Positions 9,023 through 16,847 of a stretch of 64,000 nucleotides of DNA are shown here, in pieces. Origin of the DNA: Alloactinosynnema sp. L-07 (lineage in GTDB: Bacteria; Actinomycetota; Actinomycetes; Mycobacteriales; Pseudonocardiaceae); the NCBI RefSeq assembly GCF_900070365.1, contig NZ_LN850107.1, positions 3,906,001-3,970,000 of the forward strand. Reading direction: 5' to 3'. The translations under genes were made by a program, and so were the position numbers. How positions within the stretch are numbered: the first letter of the stretch is position 1; every line of letters starts with the position of its first letter. A model generated the notes under the pieces. The model had not been told where the DNA came from and ran no database searches. It saw only the letters and a program-made list of their open reading frames with translations.

Positions 9023-10327
9023 TCACAGGTCCTGGGTGAACGGGCTTGCCACCATTGTGTCGCGTTCGCTCGCGATCAGGTCCGGTGGCGGATTGGTGAT
9101 GTTCGCGGTGCCGCCGCCGGTCATGAGCCGGTTGCTGTCGCTGACGTGGTTGAGTCCCAGCACGTGACCGACCTCGTGGCCGAACGTCCACTGCGTCGCG
9201 CCTTGGGCGACCACCGCGCCGGGCTGCCCCGCCGGGTGCGCGGCGCACCCGTTGAACGGCGGGACGGTCGACCGGACGAAATACACCACGACGTCGTTCG
9301 GACCCGCGTTGTTCCGGTTGGCGAACAGCTGGATCTGCTCGGCCGTGGCGTTGCCGCGGGTGCAGGTGCCGACGTCGACGTCGTTGAGGGTGGGCAGGTT
9401 CAGATTCTCCGTGGACGCGTGCTGCACGTGCACGCCGACGGAGCCGTACACCTCCCGCATCCGCTGCATCACCGTGGCCACCGAGACGTTCGGGTTGGTG
9501 AGGATCTTGGTGTGCACCCGGACCGTCGGCACCCGCGCCCACCACTTGTGCCAGAGCGCGTTGTCCGTGCCGCGCACGAACGTGTCGATCCGGTTCGGTC
9601 CCCACGACGCCGCGGCGGGCCCGCTGGTCAGTATCCCGCCGAGACTCTCCCAGCCCGACCAGCCGCCCTGGTACCACTTGTGCCACATCGCGTTGTCGGT
9701 GCCGCGGACGAACACGTCGAGCCTGCCCGCGGCCCAGGACGAGACGTCGGGGGCGCTGGTGAGCACCCCGCCGAGGCTCTCCCAGCCTGACCAGCCGTTC
9801 TGGTACCACTTGTGCCAGAGCGCGTTGTCCGTACCGCGCACGAACACGTCCAACCTGCCCGACGACCAGGACGCCACCGCTGGGTCGCTGGTCAGCACCC
9901 CGCCCAGGCTCTCCCAGCCCGACCAGCCGTTCTGGAACCACTTGTGCCACAACGCGTTGTCCGTGCCACGGACGAACACGTCCAGTCGCCCGGACGACCA
10001 AGACGCCACCGCGGGCCCGCTGGTCAGGATCCCGCCGAGACTCTCCCAGCCCGACCAGCCGTTCTGGTACCACTTGTGCCAGAGCGCGTTGTCCGTACCG
10101 CGCACGAACACGTCCAGCCTGCCCGACGACCAGGCCGCCACGGCAGGCCCACTCGTCAGGATCCCGCCCAAGCTCTCCCAGCCCGACCAGCCGTTCTGGA
10201 ACCACTTGTGCCACAACGCGTTGTCCGTACCTCGTCCGAACACGTCAAGTCGCCCGGACGACCAAGACGCCACCGCCGGATCGCTGGTCAGCGTCCCGCC
10301 GAGGCTTTCCCACCCAAGCCAAGTCAT
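9023..10327 (-). CDS. Six-repeat lectin-like propeller fused to a zinc metalloprotease
   Basis: Protein of 434 residues. Residues 1-264 are six near-identical 44-residue repeats ([10 protein letters not shown], then [24 protein letters not shown]), typical of PLL-like fucose-binding or tectonin-type beta-propellers. Residues 270-434 are a metzincin-type peptidase with [11 protein letters not shown] at about 384-394 and a likely Met-turn (RLMTGG) about eight residues later. Two cysteines (GTCTRG, NGCAAH) could form a disulfide. Such fusions are normally extracellular, yet no signal peptide is visible: the propeller begins at residue 1. Either the start lies elsewhere or export uses another route. 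It precedes the HEAT-repeat gene by 10 bases. Confidence 0.85.
   Translation of the reverse strand: MTWLGWESLGGTLTSDPAVASWSSGRLDVFGRGTDNALWHKWFQNGWSGWESLGGILTSGPAVAAWSSGRLDVFVRGTDNALWHKWYQNGWSGWESLGGILTSGPAVASWSSGRLDVFVRGTDNALWHKWFQNGWSGWESLGGVLTSDPAVASWSSGRLDVFVRGTDNALWHKWYQNGWSGWESLGGVLTSAPDVSSWAAGRLDVFVRGTDNAMWHKWYQGGWSGWESLGGILTSGPAAASWGPNRIDTFVRGTDNALWHKWWARVPTVRVHTKILTNPNVSVATVMQRMREVYGSVGVHVQHASTENLNLPTLNDVDVGTCTRGNATAEQIQLFANRNNAGPNDVVVYFVRSTVPPFNGCAAHPAGQPGAVVAQGATQWTFGHEVGHVLGLNHVSDSNRLMTGGGTANITNPPPDLIASERDTMVASPFTQDL
9536..10327 (-). repeat. Six tandem 132-base repeats inside the propeller gene
   Basis: Six 44-codon units are highly similar at the DNA level, including synonymous positions, so the array expanded or was homogenised recently. 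The two edge units (first and sixth) are the most diverged. Copy number may vary between strains and may mis-assemble from short reads. Confidence 0.9.
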
Positions 10328-10544
10328 CGCGACCTACTCTCACGAAGTCGGGATCGTGTGTCTGTTCGTCGGCTCCTGGGAGACGTTTGTTAGTGGCGGA
10401 CAAAGTCCTCGCGCGAACGCGGGCCGACCCCGCCCGATCGAGCGACAAGGCCGACCCGAACGGGCACCCGCTTACCTGCTTCCCGATGGGTCGACATTTA
10501 TGCGGAAGCGTGACTGACGCCGATGGCTGCCCCACCACCTCTGC

Positions 10545-10557
10545 TACAACGTAATCA
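10545..10557 (+). promoter_or_regulatory. Possible leaderless promoter (-10 box)
   Basis: TACAAC ends six bases before the ATG at 10557, so transcription would start at or near the A of the start codon. No ribosome site precedes this gene. The same geometry recurs at 12148-12160. Confidence 0.35.
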
Positions 10558-10772
10558 TGACGCCACAGCGAGTAACGATTAGCCTGCGCCGCATAGCGGG
10601 CGACTGCCAGGACGACGACTGTCCGGCGGTGTACCTGTCCGATCGAGGAACAGTCGTGTTCCAAGGCGATAGCGTGTCCCTTGCCAACGGGCTTCGCCTC
10701 GGTCAAGGTGAACAAGCCGTCGAGTTGCCAATGACCGTGGTCAGGGAGGCCATCCGTGCGCTTGGGACATGA
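10557..10772 (+). CDS. Small conserved-type protein preceding DUF6879
   Basis: Protein of 71 residues beginning MTPQRVTISLRRIAGDC, containing CQDDDCPAVYLSD and ending in a short helix (PMTVVREAIRALGT). I know such small proteins upstream of DUF6879/XRE pairs in actinomycetes, but no function has been assigned. Its 3' end overlaps the DUF6879 start by 17 bases. The local GC content is lower than the surroundings. Confidence 0.65.
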   Translation: MTPQRVTISLRRIAGDCQDDDCPAVYLSDRGTVVFQGDSVSLANGLRLGQGEQAVELPMTVVREAIRALGT

Positions 10773-11274
10773 CGGTTCCCGTAACCTGTTCCGCACCTAC
10801 CTGAGATCGGCGTGGCGCTTCGAGACACAGCCGACGTACACGATCCCCGGCGAGGCGGACTCCCTGGGCCAGTTTCTCGCAGGCCGGCCCGAGCCCGATC
10901 TCGCGCCAAGATACATCGAATGGCTCGAATTGACGCGCGCCAATGTAGCCGCGGGCAAGTCGATCGGGCGAGTGAAAGTTGTCCGTCGGCCGTTCACCGA
11001 CTACACGCGGTATGCGTTCGCCTGGGGAATACCGCGCAACATCGAACACGGTGAGGACATCCGCATCCTCGACGCGACCGGCTTGACCCTGGATCTACCC
11101 GCCGATGACTTCTGGCTTTTCGACGACACCGAGGTCCTCCGCCTGACCTATCGCGAAGACGGGACGCTGATCAGCCGTGAACTCCTGGCTGATCCGCCGA
11201 TCGAAAAGTATCGGCAGTGGCAACGAGTCGCACTTGAACGTTCCGTCCCATTCGAGGACTATGTTCGATCCTGA
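10756..11274 (+). CDS. DUF6879 family protein
   Basis: Protein of 172 residues. It matches the DUF6879 pattern (LFRTYLRSAWRFETQPTY, FAWGIPRNIEHGEDIRIL, DFWLFDDTEVLRLTY, VPFEDYV). The GTG start at 10756 has GGAGG six bases upstream, inside the preceding small gene. The family is almost always adjacent to an XRE/DUF5753 regulator in actinomycetes, as here (14-base overlap). It is thought to act with that regulator in development or secondary-metabolite control, by analogy with the WhiJ/DUF397 systems. That role is inference. Confidence 0.85.
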   Translation: MRLGHDGSRNLFRTYLRSAWRFETQPTYTIPGEADSLGQFLAGRPEPDLAPRYIEWLELTRANVAAGKSIGRVKVVRRPFTDYTRYAFAWGIPRNIEHGEDIRILDATGLTLDLPADDFWLFDDTEVLRLTYREDGTLISRELLADPPIEKYRQWQRVALERSVPFEDYVRS

Positions 11275-12100
11275 ACGCCAGCAACGGGAACGCCGGGATC
11301 TGGCCGATGCCCTTCGCGATATGCGGAGGGCCGCAGGCCTGTCCGGCGAGCGTTTGGCCGCCCGATGCGCGATGTCCCAATCGAAGATCAGCCGTATCGA
11401 GCGCGGCAAGATCCTGCCGTCGGTGACCGATGTCGAAAGAATCCTGTCCGCATTGGGTGTCGACCCGAAAGAGACGCAGCAGTTCCTCGACCTCGCAAGA
11501 ACCGCGAACGTCCACTATCGGTCGATCAGGGCGCTGGCGGAGATCGGCCTTTGGCGAGGGCAAAACGAACTCTCGGCCCTGGTCGCCTCCTCAACGCAAG
11601 TCCGATACTTCTGTCCCGCTGCCCCCTCGGGGATGATGCAGACCCCCGAATACGCGGCAGCGATCCTGACGCCGACGGTTCGAGGCAGGCCTGCGCGCAA
11701 TGTCGAACGAGCTGTCGAAGCTCGGATCGAACGGCAAACCGCCCTGTACGACGCTTCGCGAAGTTTCACCTTTGTGACGACCGAACAAGCAGTCCGGTGG
11801 AACCAAGCTCCGGCCGAAGTGATGGCGGCCCAAGCCCGACACATGGCCGATCTGGCCGAACTGCCGAACGTGACGATCGCTGTCGTTCCGAACGACGCAC
11901 AGATGAACGCGGTCCCGTTGAGCAGCTTCGTCGTCTATGACGAACGATTCGTCATGTGCGAATTGTTCTCCGGCAGCGTCATACTTCGCGACCCGCAGGA
12001 AGTCGCGTATCACGTCAACGTCCTCGAACACTTCCAGGAACGCGCGCGAGTGAACCAGGAAGCAGCCACTTTTCTGCGGCAGATGGCAAACGAGTCCTAA
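11261..12100 (+). CDS. XRE-type regulator with DUF5753 domain
   Basis: Protein of 279 residues. The N-terminal helix-turn-helix lies at about residues 14-70 (LRDMRRAAGLSGERLAARC, MSQSKISRIERGKILPS), followed by a DUF5753 ligand or partner domain (PAAPSGMMQTPEYAAAIL, ARIERQTALYD, LPNVTIAVVP, FVMCELFSGS). This is the WhiJ-like class abundant in Streptomyces and Pseudonocardiaceae. The start ATG 11261 lies inside the end of the DUF6879 gene. It probably binds DNA and is modulated by its DUF6879 partner. Confidence 0.88.
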   Translation: MFDPERQQRERRDLADALRDMRRAAGLSGERLAARCAMSQSKISRIERGKILPSVTDVERILSALGVDPKETQQFLDLARTANVHYRSIRALAEIGLWRGQNELSALVASSTQVRYFCPAAPSGMMQTPEYAAAILTPTVRGRPARNVERAVEARIERQTALYDASRSFTFVTTEQAVRWNQAPAEVMAAQARHMADLAELPNVTIAVVPNDAQMNAVPLSSFVVYDERFVMCELFSGSVILRDPQEVAYHVNVLEHFQERARVNQEAATFLRQMANES

Positions 12101-12147
12101 TAATTCGGATGCGCGACTGAAACATGCCTTTCAGCAGCGCACAAGAC

Positions 12148-12160
12148 TAGGTTCGCCTTG
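12148..12160 (+). promoter_or_regulatory. Possible leaderless promoter (-10 box)
   Basis: TAGGTT (12148-12153) ends six bases before the GTG start at 12160; there is no ribosome site. The spacing is the same as at 10545-10557. Confidence 0.35.
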
Positions 12161-12468
12161 TGGAAATCCTCGGTTTGACCAACCCCTATCGTGGGGACAA
12201 GGCTTGCTCACGAGCATTCCGCCACGGGTTCACCTTCCGTTGGGTGAAGAATGACCGCTACATCGCCGTCATGCGCGGAATTTGCGTGGATAGCCGCCGA
12301 TACCTGATCATCGACGACTATCTGGCGAACCATCATGTGCACGAAACCCCGCAACCCGTCATCGACGTGATCCCCGCGTGTTCGGAGGACTGGTGGGACA
12401 CACCGCTGCTGCGCCGAACAGCGGACTCCTGGGCCGCGAAACGCTCCGCCCACGGCCACACCAAATGA
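12160..12468 (+). CDS. Hypothetical protein of the XRE/DUF6879 region
   Basis: Protein of 102 residues (GTG start, MEILGLTNPYRGDKACSR) rich in aromatic and basic residues, with RYLIIDDYLANHHVHETPQPV and a C-terminal helix. I do not recognise a family. Its composition is lower in GC than the backbone and it follows the XRE gene by 59 bases. It ends in an ATGA overlap with the next small gene, so the two are probably translated together. Confidence 0.6.
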   Translation: MEILGLTNPYRGDKACSRAFRHGFTFRWVKNDRYIAVMRGICVDSRRYLIIDDYLANHHVHETPQPVIDVIPACSEDWWDTPLLRRTADSWAAKRSAHGHTK

Positions 12469-12677
12469 TCCGCATCGAGGACACCGACATCGCCAAGGCG
12501 CTGGCGATGCTCGCCGCCAAGGCACCACAAGTGTCGGCCGCGATCATTCGGGAGGACCTTGCCGTCGAGCAGATCGACGCGCTGTTGACGATCCTGACCG
12601 ACACCACGGGCTACGTGCGCGAGTTGCGTTTCCGCTGGTTCGGCGTCGAGGACCTCGGGGACAGTGGGGGGCGTTAG
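12465..12677 (+). CDS. Small hypothetical protein coupled to the preceding gene
   Basis: Protein of 70 residues (MIRIEDTDIAKALAML to FGVEDLGDSGGR), predicted mostly helical. The ATG at 12465 overlaps the previous stop (ATGA), which supports a real, coupled gene. The 3' end overlaps the convergent DUF6230 gene by 4 bases. Family not recognised; a role with the 12160 gene is inferred from coupling only. Confidence 0.55.
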   Translation: MIRIEDTDIAKALAMLAAKAPQVSAAIIREDLAVEQIDALLTILTDTTGYVRELRFRWFGVEDLGDSGGR

Positions 12678-13363
12678 CTCGGCGGGGCTGTCGGGGCCGG
12701 GGGCGCTGGGCACGTCGTATTGCCCGGTTCCAGTTTGACCTTCAACCCCGGCAGCGAGAACGGCCCCACGATCTCCATCGCGTACACCTTCCCCGACAGC
12801 TTGGTGAACTCCGCGAACGTCGCGTCCGCGCCGAAACGGTGTTGGGACGGGTTGGCGTCCAGTGGGTTGTCCACATAGGTACCGTCGGGGTTCTTGATCG
12901 TCGTCACGTCCTCGCCCGTGATGCCGAACTTCACCACGCCGTCCAGGGTCAGGGTGCCCGCCACCAGCTGTCCGTCCAGTTCGACGTTGCGGGCGTCGAC
13001 TTCCCAGGTGGCCAGGTTGCCGTCGCCGCCGGTGAGTTTGAGGGTGAAGTCGAGGCCTGCGATCTTCTGGCGGACCGCGATGCACAGCTCGTTGAGTTTG
13101 CCCTGGGCGAAGCCCGCGCGGACGAGGCGGATGTTCTTGAGCACCACCGTTCCGTCCGCCTGCTTCACCTTCTGCGTCGCGTCCACCACCGACAGGCCGA
13201 AGTCGATGCCGTAGAGGCCGCTGGTGGCCAGGTCGGCGGTGCCGCTCTGGATCACGACGCTGCTCGCGAGCACGCCCGTGCGCAGGCCCATGGCCAGCAG
13301 GAGCACCACGAGCAGCGACGGGACGCCGAGTATCGCCGAGCGGCCCCACCGGGTTCCGTTCAT
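12674..13363 (-). CDS. DUF6230 family membrane-anchored protein, copy 1
   Basis: Protein of 229 residues. The short basic N-terminus MNGTRWGRS is followed by a membrane segment (about 10-30), then an exported beta-rich domain with RAGFAQGKLNELCIAVRQ and the late FSLPGLKVKLEPGNTTC. The two cysteines may pair outside the cell. DUF6230 proteins are often labelled cholesterol esterase without evidence. It is the last gene of a six-gene operon and its ATG overlaps the stop of the preceding gene. It is the most divergent of the three copies here and has a proline-rich tail. Confidence 0.8.
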   Translation of the reverse strand: MNGTRWGRSAILGVPSLLVVLLLAMGLRTGVLASSVVIQSGTADLATSGLYGIDFGLSVVDATQKVKQADGTVVLKNIRLVRAGFAQGKLNELCIAVRQKIAGLDFTLKLTGGDGNLATWEVDARNVELDGQLVAGTLTLDGVVKFGITGEDVTTIKNPDGTYVDNPLDANPSQHRFGADATFAEFTKLSGKVYAMEIVGPFSLPGLKVKLEPGNTTCPAPPAPTAPPS

Positions 13364-13977
13364 CAGGTGCCGCCCAGCAGGGACAGGGTCGCGTTGGGCA
13401 GGTTGACCGGGTTGTCCCGCTGGCCGGGCTGGGGCTGCGGGTTGTAGGAAGTCAGGGCGTAGGCGTCCATCCGCAGCCAGCAGCCGGAGATGTTGAGGCT
13501 GAGGTCGTCGGGCACCCACGACCAGGTGAACAGGCACAGGCCCCAGCGGAACTGCAGGCCAGACCCCCACACGTCCGTCCACATCGACGCGCCGGAGTTG
13601 TTGGAGCCGCCGAGTTCGATGGGGCCGGGGGCGGTGATGCGCATCTGGTAGTCGGGGCGGGTCTGCTGGATGAGGGCGTTCTGGTCGACCACCAGCCGCT
13701 GGAAGCGGTAGTGGTTCACCGAGCGGGTCGTGCCGTCGGCGACGGTGATGGTGGTCGTGCCGAGGTCGACGAACGAGTACGCGTGCCACTGGTAGCCGCC
13801 GATGCTGTCGCGGCCGAACTCGATCTTGTAGGACGTCGGCACGACGCAGAAGCCGATGTTCGGGTCCTTCACACAACCCGACGCGGCGCCCGCAGCGGAC
13901 ACCGAGACGTCCGGGAAGACCGCCGTCGTCACCAGTGCCGCCAGGACCGCGGCGGCGGCGGCCAGCCGCACGATCAC
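13363..13977 (-). CDS. Secreted beta-rich protein of the DUF6230/DUF6114 operon
   Basis: Protein of 204 residues. A signal peptide (VIVRLAAAAAVLAALV to SAAGAASG) is followed by a Trp/Tyr-rich exported domain with four cysteines (SGCVKDP, GFCVVP, WGLCLF, SGCWLR) that could form two disulfides. I know of no assigned function. The start GTG overlaps the stop of the DUF6114 gene upstream, and its stop overlaps the DUF6230 start downstream, so it is tightly coupled to this membrane system. The next GTG, six bases on, is an equally possible start. Confidence 0.78.
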   Translation of the reverse strand: MIVRLAAAAAVLAALVTTAVFPDVSVSAAGAASGCVKDPNIGFCVVPTSYKIEFGRDSIGGYQWHAYSFVDLGTTTITVADGTTRSVNHYRFQRLVVDQNALIQQTRPDYQMRITAPGPIELGGSNNSGASMWTDVWGSGLQFRWGLCLFTWSWVPDDLSLNISGCWLRMDAYALTSYNPQPQPGQRDNPVNLPNATLSLLGGT

Positions 13978-14525
13978 GACTCGGCCCGCCCGCGCGGCTT
14001 CTTCGGTCCCCAGCCGAACACCATGGCCGACCCGAGGACGCCCAGCAGCGTGCCCAGCAGGAACCCGCCGAGGTTGGACGCGACGAACGCGGCCACGGCC
14101 AGGATGCCGCCCATGATCCCGGCGACGAGGCGCTGGGTCGGGGCGAACCAGGCGATCAGGCCCAGGACCATCAGCCCGCCCCCGGTGACATACCCGGCGA
14201 CGCCGCTCGCGCCTGCCGAGAGCATGACGACGATGGGGGCGACGGTGAGCGACATGATCGTCCAGCCGCCGAGCATCATCCACAGGCCACCCCAGAACGG
14301 GCGGGTGCGGCGGAAGTCGCGAAACCAGCGCCTGCCGGTCGCCAGCCAGGCGAGCACACCGCGAGGCTTCTCCAGAACGAAGTCCGCTTCGACAACGTCC
14401 ACAGCGGACACATCGGCCGAGGTCGGGTCGAGGTCATCGGTGAACTGGCCATCGCCGGGAGCCTGCTGTTCGCGGTGGACCGCGGGGTCCCGCCGGTGCC
14501 TGCCCGGTTCGGCGCGGGTCAGCAT
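13974..14525 (-). CDS. DUF6114 family membrane protein, copy 1
   Basis: Protein of 183 residues. A hydrophilic N-terminus of about 70 residues ends in FRRTRPFWGGLWMMLGGW, the DUF6114 signature, followed by about four membrane segments (MSLTVAPIVVMLSAG, GYVTGGGLMVLGLIAWF, GIMGGILAVAAFVASNLGG, TLLGVLGSAMVFGWG). It is paired with DUF6230 proteins across actinobacteria; the function is unknown. The start overlaps the preceding DUF6230 stop by 7 bases. Confidence 0.85.
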   Translation of the reverse strand: MLTRAEPGRHRRDPAVHREQQAPGDGQFTDDLDPTSADVSAVDVVEADFVLEKPRGVLAWLATGRRWFRDFRRTRPFWGGLWMMLGGWTIMSLTVAPIVVMLSAGASGVAGYVTGGGLMVLGLIAWFAPTQRLVAGIMGGILAVAAFVASNLGGFLLGTLLGVLGSAMVFGWGPKKPRGRAES

Positions 14526-15214
14526 GTGACGGTCCCAGGCAGGATGGTCAGGTTCAGGCCGGGCAGACCGATGCTCCCGATCAGCTCGACGGTGTATGCC
14601 GACGCGTCCAGGTTGGTGATCTTGACGGTGCCCGCCTCCAAGCCGAAGTTGCCCGGCGTGCCGCCCTCCAGCGGCGTGGCGCCCATCTTCACGTCGTCGG
14701 CGGACTTGCCCAGGTACATGTCGGCGAAGTTGCTGTTCGACGCGTTGACCGACGTCGCCTCCAGGACCAGGTCGGAGGCGTTGATCTCCGCGGTGGCGTC
14801 CGGGGTGCCGTTGACCGGCTCACCCGCGGTGATCTTGAGCGTGTACGGCAGCCCGGCGATGCTCTCGTGCACCACCCCGCAGAGCCCGTCGAGCTTCGCG
14901 GACTTGAAACCCGCGCGCGCGGTGCCCTTGCTGGTGCCCGTGCCGCCGTTGTCGACGAGCCGGTCGTGCAGCAGCGCGGCGAAACCGGCGCCCTCCAACT
15001 GGTCGGACTTGATGCTGAACGGCTTGTTGACGACCATGAAGTTCGCCGCCAGCAGCCCTTCGGACATGCCGACGCCGAGGAGTCCGACCAGGACGGTCGC
15101 GGGCACTCCCATCAGGACCGTGCGGCCGAACCGGGTACCGCGTCGGACCTCGTCGGCCGCCGACTCGCGCATCTTCGCGTTCCAGGCGGCGACCGCCCCC
15201 AAGATGTCGACCAT
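14519..15214 (-). CDS. DUF6230 family membrane-anchored protein, copy 2
   Basis: Protein of 231 residues. An N-terminal cytoplasmic part of about 30 residues ends in RRGTRFGRTVLMG, then a membrane segment (VPATVLVGLLGVGMSEGLLA) and an exported domain with RAGFKSAKLDGLCGVVHESI, GKSADDV, GTPGNFGLEA and a terminal GTVTC. It shares most landmark motifs with copy 3. It lies 4 bases after the second DUF6114 gene. Confidence 0.85.
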   Translation of the reverse strand: MVDILGAVAAWNAKMRESAADEVRRGTRFGRTVLMGVPATVLVGLLGVGMSEGLLAANFMVVNKPFSIKSDQLEGAGFAALLHDRLVDNGGTGTSKGTARAGFKSAKLDGLCGVVHESIAGLPYTLKITAGEPVNGTPDATAEINASDLVLEATSVNASNSNFADMYLGKSADDVKMGATPLEGGTPGNFGLEAGTVKITNLDASAYTVELIGSIGLPGLNLTILPGTVTC

Positions 15215-15218
15215 CGTG

Positions 15219-15671
15219 TTACCGCTCCACCGGGGTAGGGCGCCCGAACAGGCGCTTCAGCAGCTTGTGCGCCGGGGGCGGGCCCCAGGCGAAGATCATG
15301 GCGCCGCCGACGACGCCGCAGAACATCCCGACGAGGAACCCGCCAAGGTTGGACAGCACGAGCGAGGCGACCGCGAAGATCACCCCGAGCAGCCCGGCGA
15401 GGTGCCGCTGCGACGGCGCGAACCAGGCGAAGAACGCGAACATCATCATCGAGCCGCCGAGCAGGTAGCCCGAGACGCCGCCGACGCCCGCGGCGAAGGT
15501 GACGCTCAGCGGCGCGATGGTGAGCGAGAGGATGACCCAGCCGCCGAAGGCGAGCCAGGCGCCGCCCCAGAACGGGCGGGTGCGGCGGAACCGGGTGAAG
15601 GCCGCCCACATTCGGGCAGGCCTGCCCTTTTCCGTGGCGGACTGCTCGACTTCTACGGTCAGTTCGGTCAT
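15219..15671 (-). CDS. DUF6114 family membrane protein, copy 2
   Basis: Protein of 150 residues with the same FRRTRPFWGGAWLAFGGW signature and four membrane segments as copy 1. The ATG at 15671 (MTELTVEVEQ) has a GGAG ribosome site; the longer frame to 15731 does not. It probably associates in the membrane with the adjacent DUF6230 proteins (inference from invariant pairing). Confidence 0.85.
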   Translation of the reverse strand: MTELTVEVEQSATEKGRPARMWAAFTRFRRTRPFWGGAWLAFGGWVILSLTIAPLSVTFAAGVGGVSGYLLGGSMMMFAFFAWFAPSQRHLAGLLGVIFAVASLVLSNLGGFLVGMFCGVVGGAMIFAWGPPPAHKLLKRLFGRPTPVER

Positions 15672-15741
15672 CTCGCGCTCCAAGGAAGGAATGCGCGCGT
15701 GTTGATGGCGGCGGCCGTCCGCCACCAACACGCGGCGGACA

Positions 15742-16386
15742 TCAGTTGACGATGGTGCAGTTGGTCGAGCCGGACTCGATCGCCAGCGACAGACCGGTCA
15801 GGTTGATCGTCCCGGCGATCGTCGCGGCGTACGCCTCAGCGTGCAGACCGTTCAGGTTCGCCGTGCTGGACTGCAGACCGAAGTTGCCCGGCGTGCCGCC
15901 GAGCGAGGTCGCGCTGCCGCCGAGGGCGACGTCGTCCGCGGACTTGCCGAGCGCCAGCCCGTTCATCGAGGCGTTGGAGTTCACCGACTGGGCGTCGAGC
16001 ACCATGTCAGCGGCCGCGATGTCATTGACGGCGTCGGCGGGGTTGCCCGCCGCGATCTTCAGGGTGAACGGCAGCCCGAGAACGCTCTGGTGCACCGCGG
16101 CGCACAGACCGTTGAGGTTCGCCGTCTCGAAGCCCGCGCGCGCCACGGCCTGGCCGGACGTGGTGCCGTCGGCGTTGTCCTTGGTGACGTTGTCCATGAT
16201 CGCGCCGAACCCGTTGCCCTGCAGACCCGCGGATTCGATCTGGAATGGCCTGCCGTTGACGTTGAACGACGCCGCGAGCAGACCATTGGCCATGGCGAAC
16301 CCGAGGGCGCCGATGGCGACGGACGCGACACCGGTCACCACCGAGAATCTGCCCCACCGCGTTCTGCCCAATGCGGTTTCGTGCAT
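15742..16386 (-). CDS. DUF6230 family membrane-anchored protein, copy 3 (first gene of operon)
   Basis: Protein of 214 residues. MHETALGRTRWGRFSV leads into a membrane segment, then an exported domain with RAGFETANLNGLCAAVHQSV, GKSADDVALGG, GGTPGNFGLQ and a late cysteine (GSTNC). The start is the ATG at 16386 with AGGAGG five bases upstream; a GTG six bases earlier is too close to that site. As the promoter-proximal gene it is read from the long intergenic region to its right. Confidence 0.85.
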   Translation of the reverse strand: MHETALGRTRWGRFSVVTGVASVAIGALGFAMANGLLAASFNVNGRPFQIESAGLQGNGFGAIMDNVTKDNADGTTSGQAVARAGFETANLNGLCAAVHQSVLGLPFTLKIAAGNPADAVNDIAAADMVLDAQSVNSNASMNGLALGKSADDVALGGSATSLGGTPGNFGLQSSTANLNGLHAEAYAATIAGTINLTGLSLAIESGSTNCTIVN

Positions 16387-16847
16387 CAGCACCTCCTGCG
16401 TTTGTGCGACCCGAATTCTCGGGCGGCAACTCGTATTGACTGGCCGCTTCCGTGGGACAGCGGGCAGATCTACGCACAGTGATGCAGGGCGTCCACCAGC
16501 GTCCGTGAACGCTGTCGTCGCCCTGATCTCGCTGGTGTGTGTCCCTGCTCACTCGGCTGCGGTGAACGAACGGTGCCATCCGTGTTTCGGCCAGGCAAGA
16601 GCCAGTTGCCGCGCAGGTCAGAAGATCGCAGCGCGTGTTACCTTGGGTAACGCTTACCGTTGGGCACACGTACTTGTCAGATGTCGCTTTGACCGGCACG
16701 CTTAGACCGACCAGTCAGATTTGTGCCCTACCGACAAGTAGCTTGAACTCAGGGGTCGTCACGCTGAGTAGTTGATAACAAGTGTGCAACAACCGCCGTC
16801 GTTAGTCCGAACGCACCATCGGCTATACGGCTGAATTGAGGGACGCC
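16387..16847. promoter_or_regulatory. 461-base divergent regulatory region with operator-like palindrome
   Basis: No gene is supported here; it separates the DUF6230 operon from lepB. GTTACC (16637-16642) and GGTAAC (16646-16651) form a 6-3-6 palindrome, followed by another TTACC half-site at 16654-16658. That is the pattern of a TetR- or GntR-type operator. A weak -10-like TATACG occurs at 16824 before lepB. The rest shows nothing I can name. Confidence 0.5.

Noticed and set aside
9536-10327. Regularly spaced repeats that might suggest a CRISPR array
   Set aside because: The units are contiguous 132-base coding repeats with no spacers, and encode the propeller.
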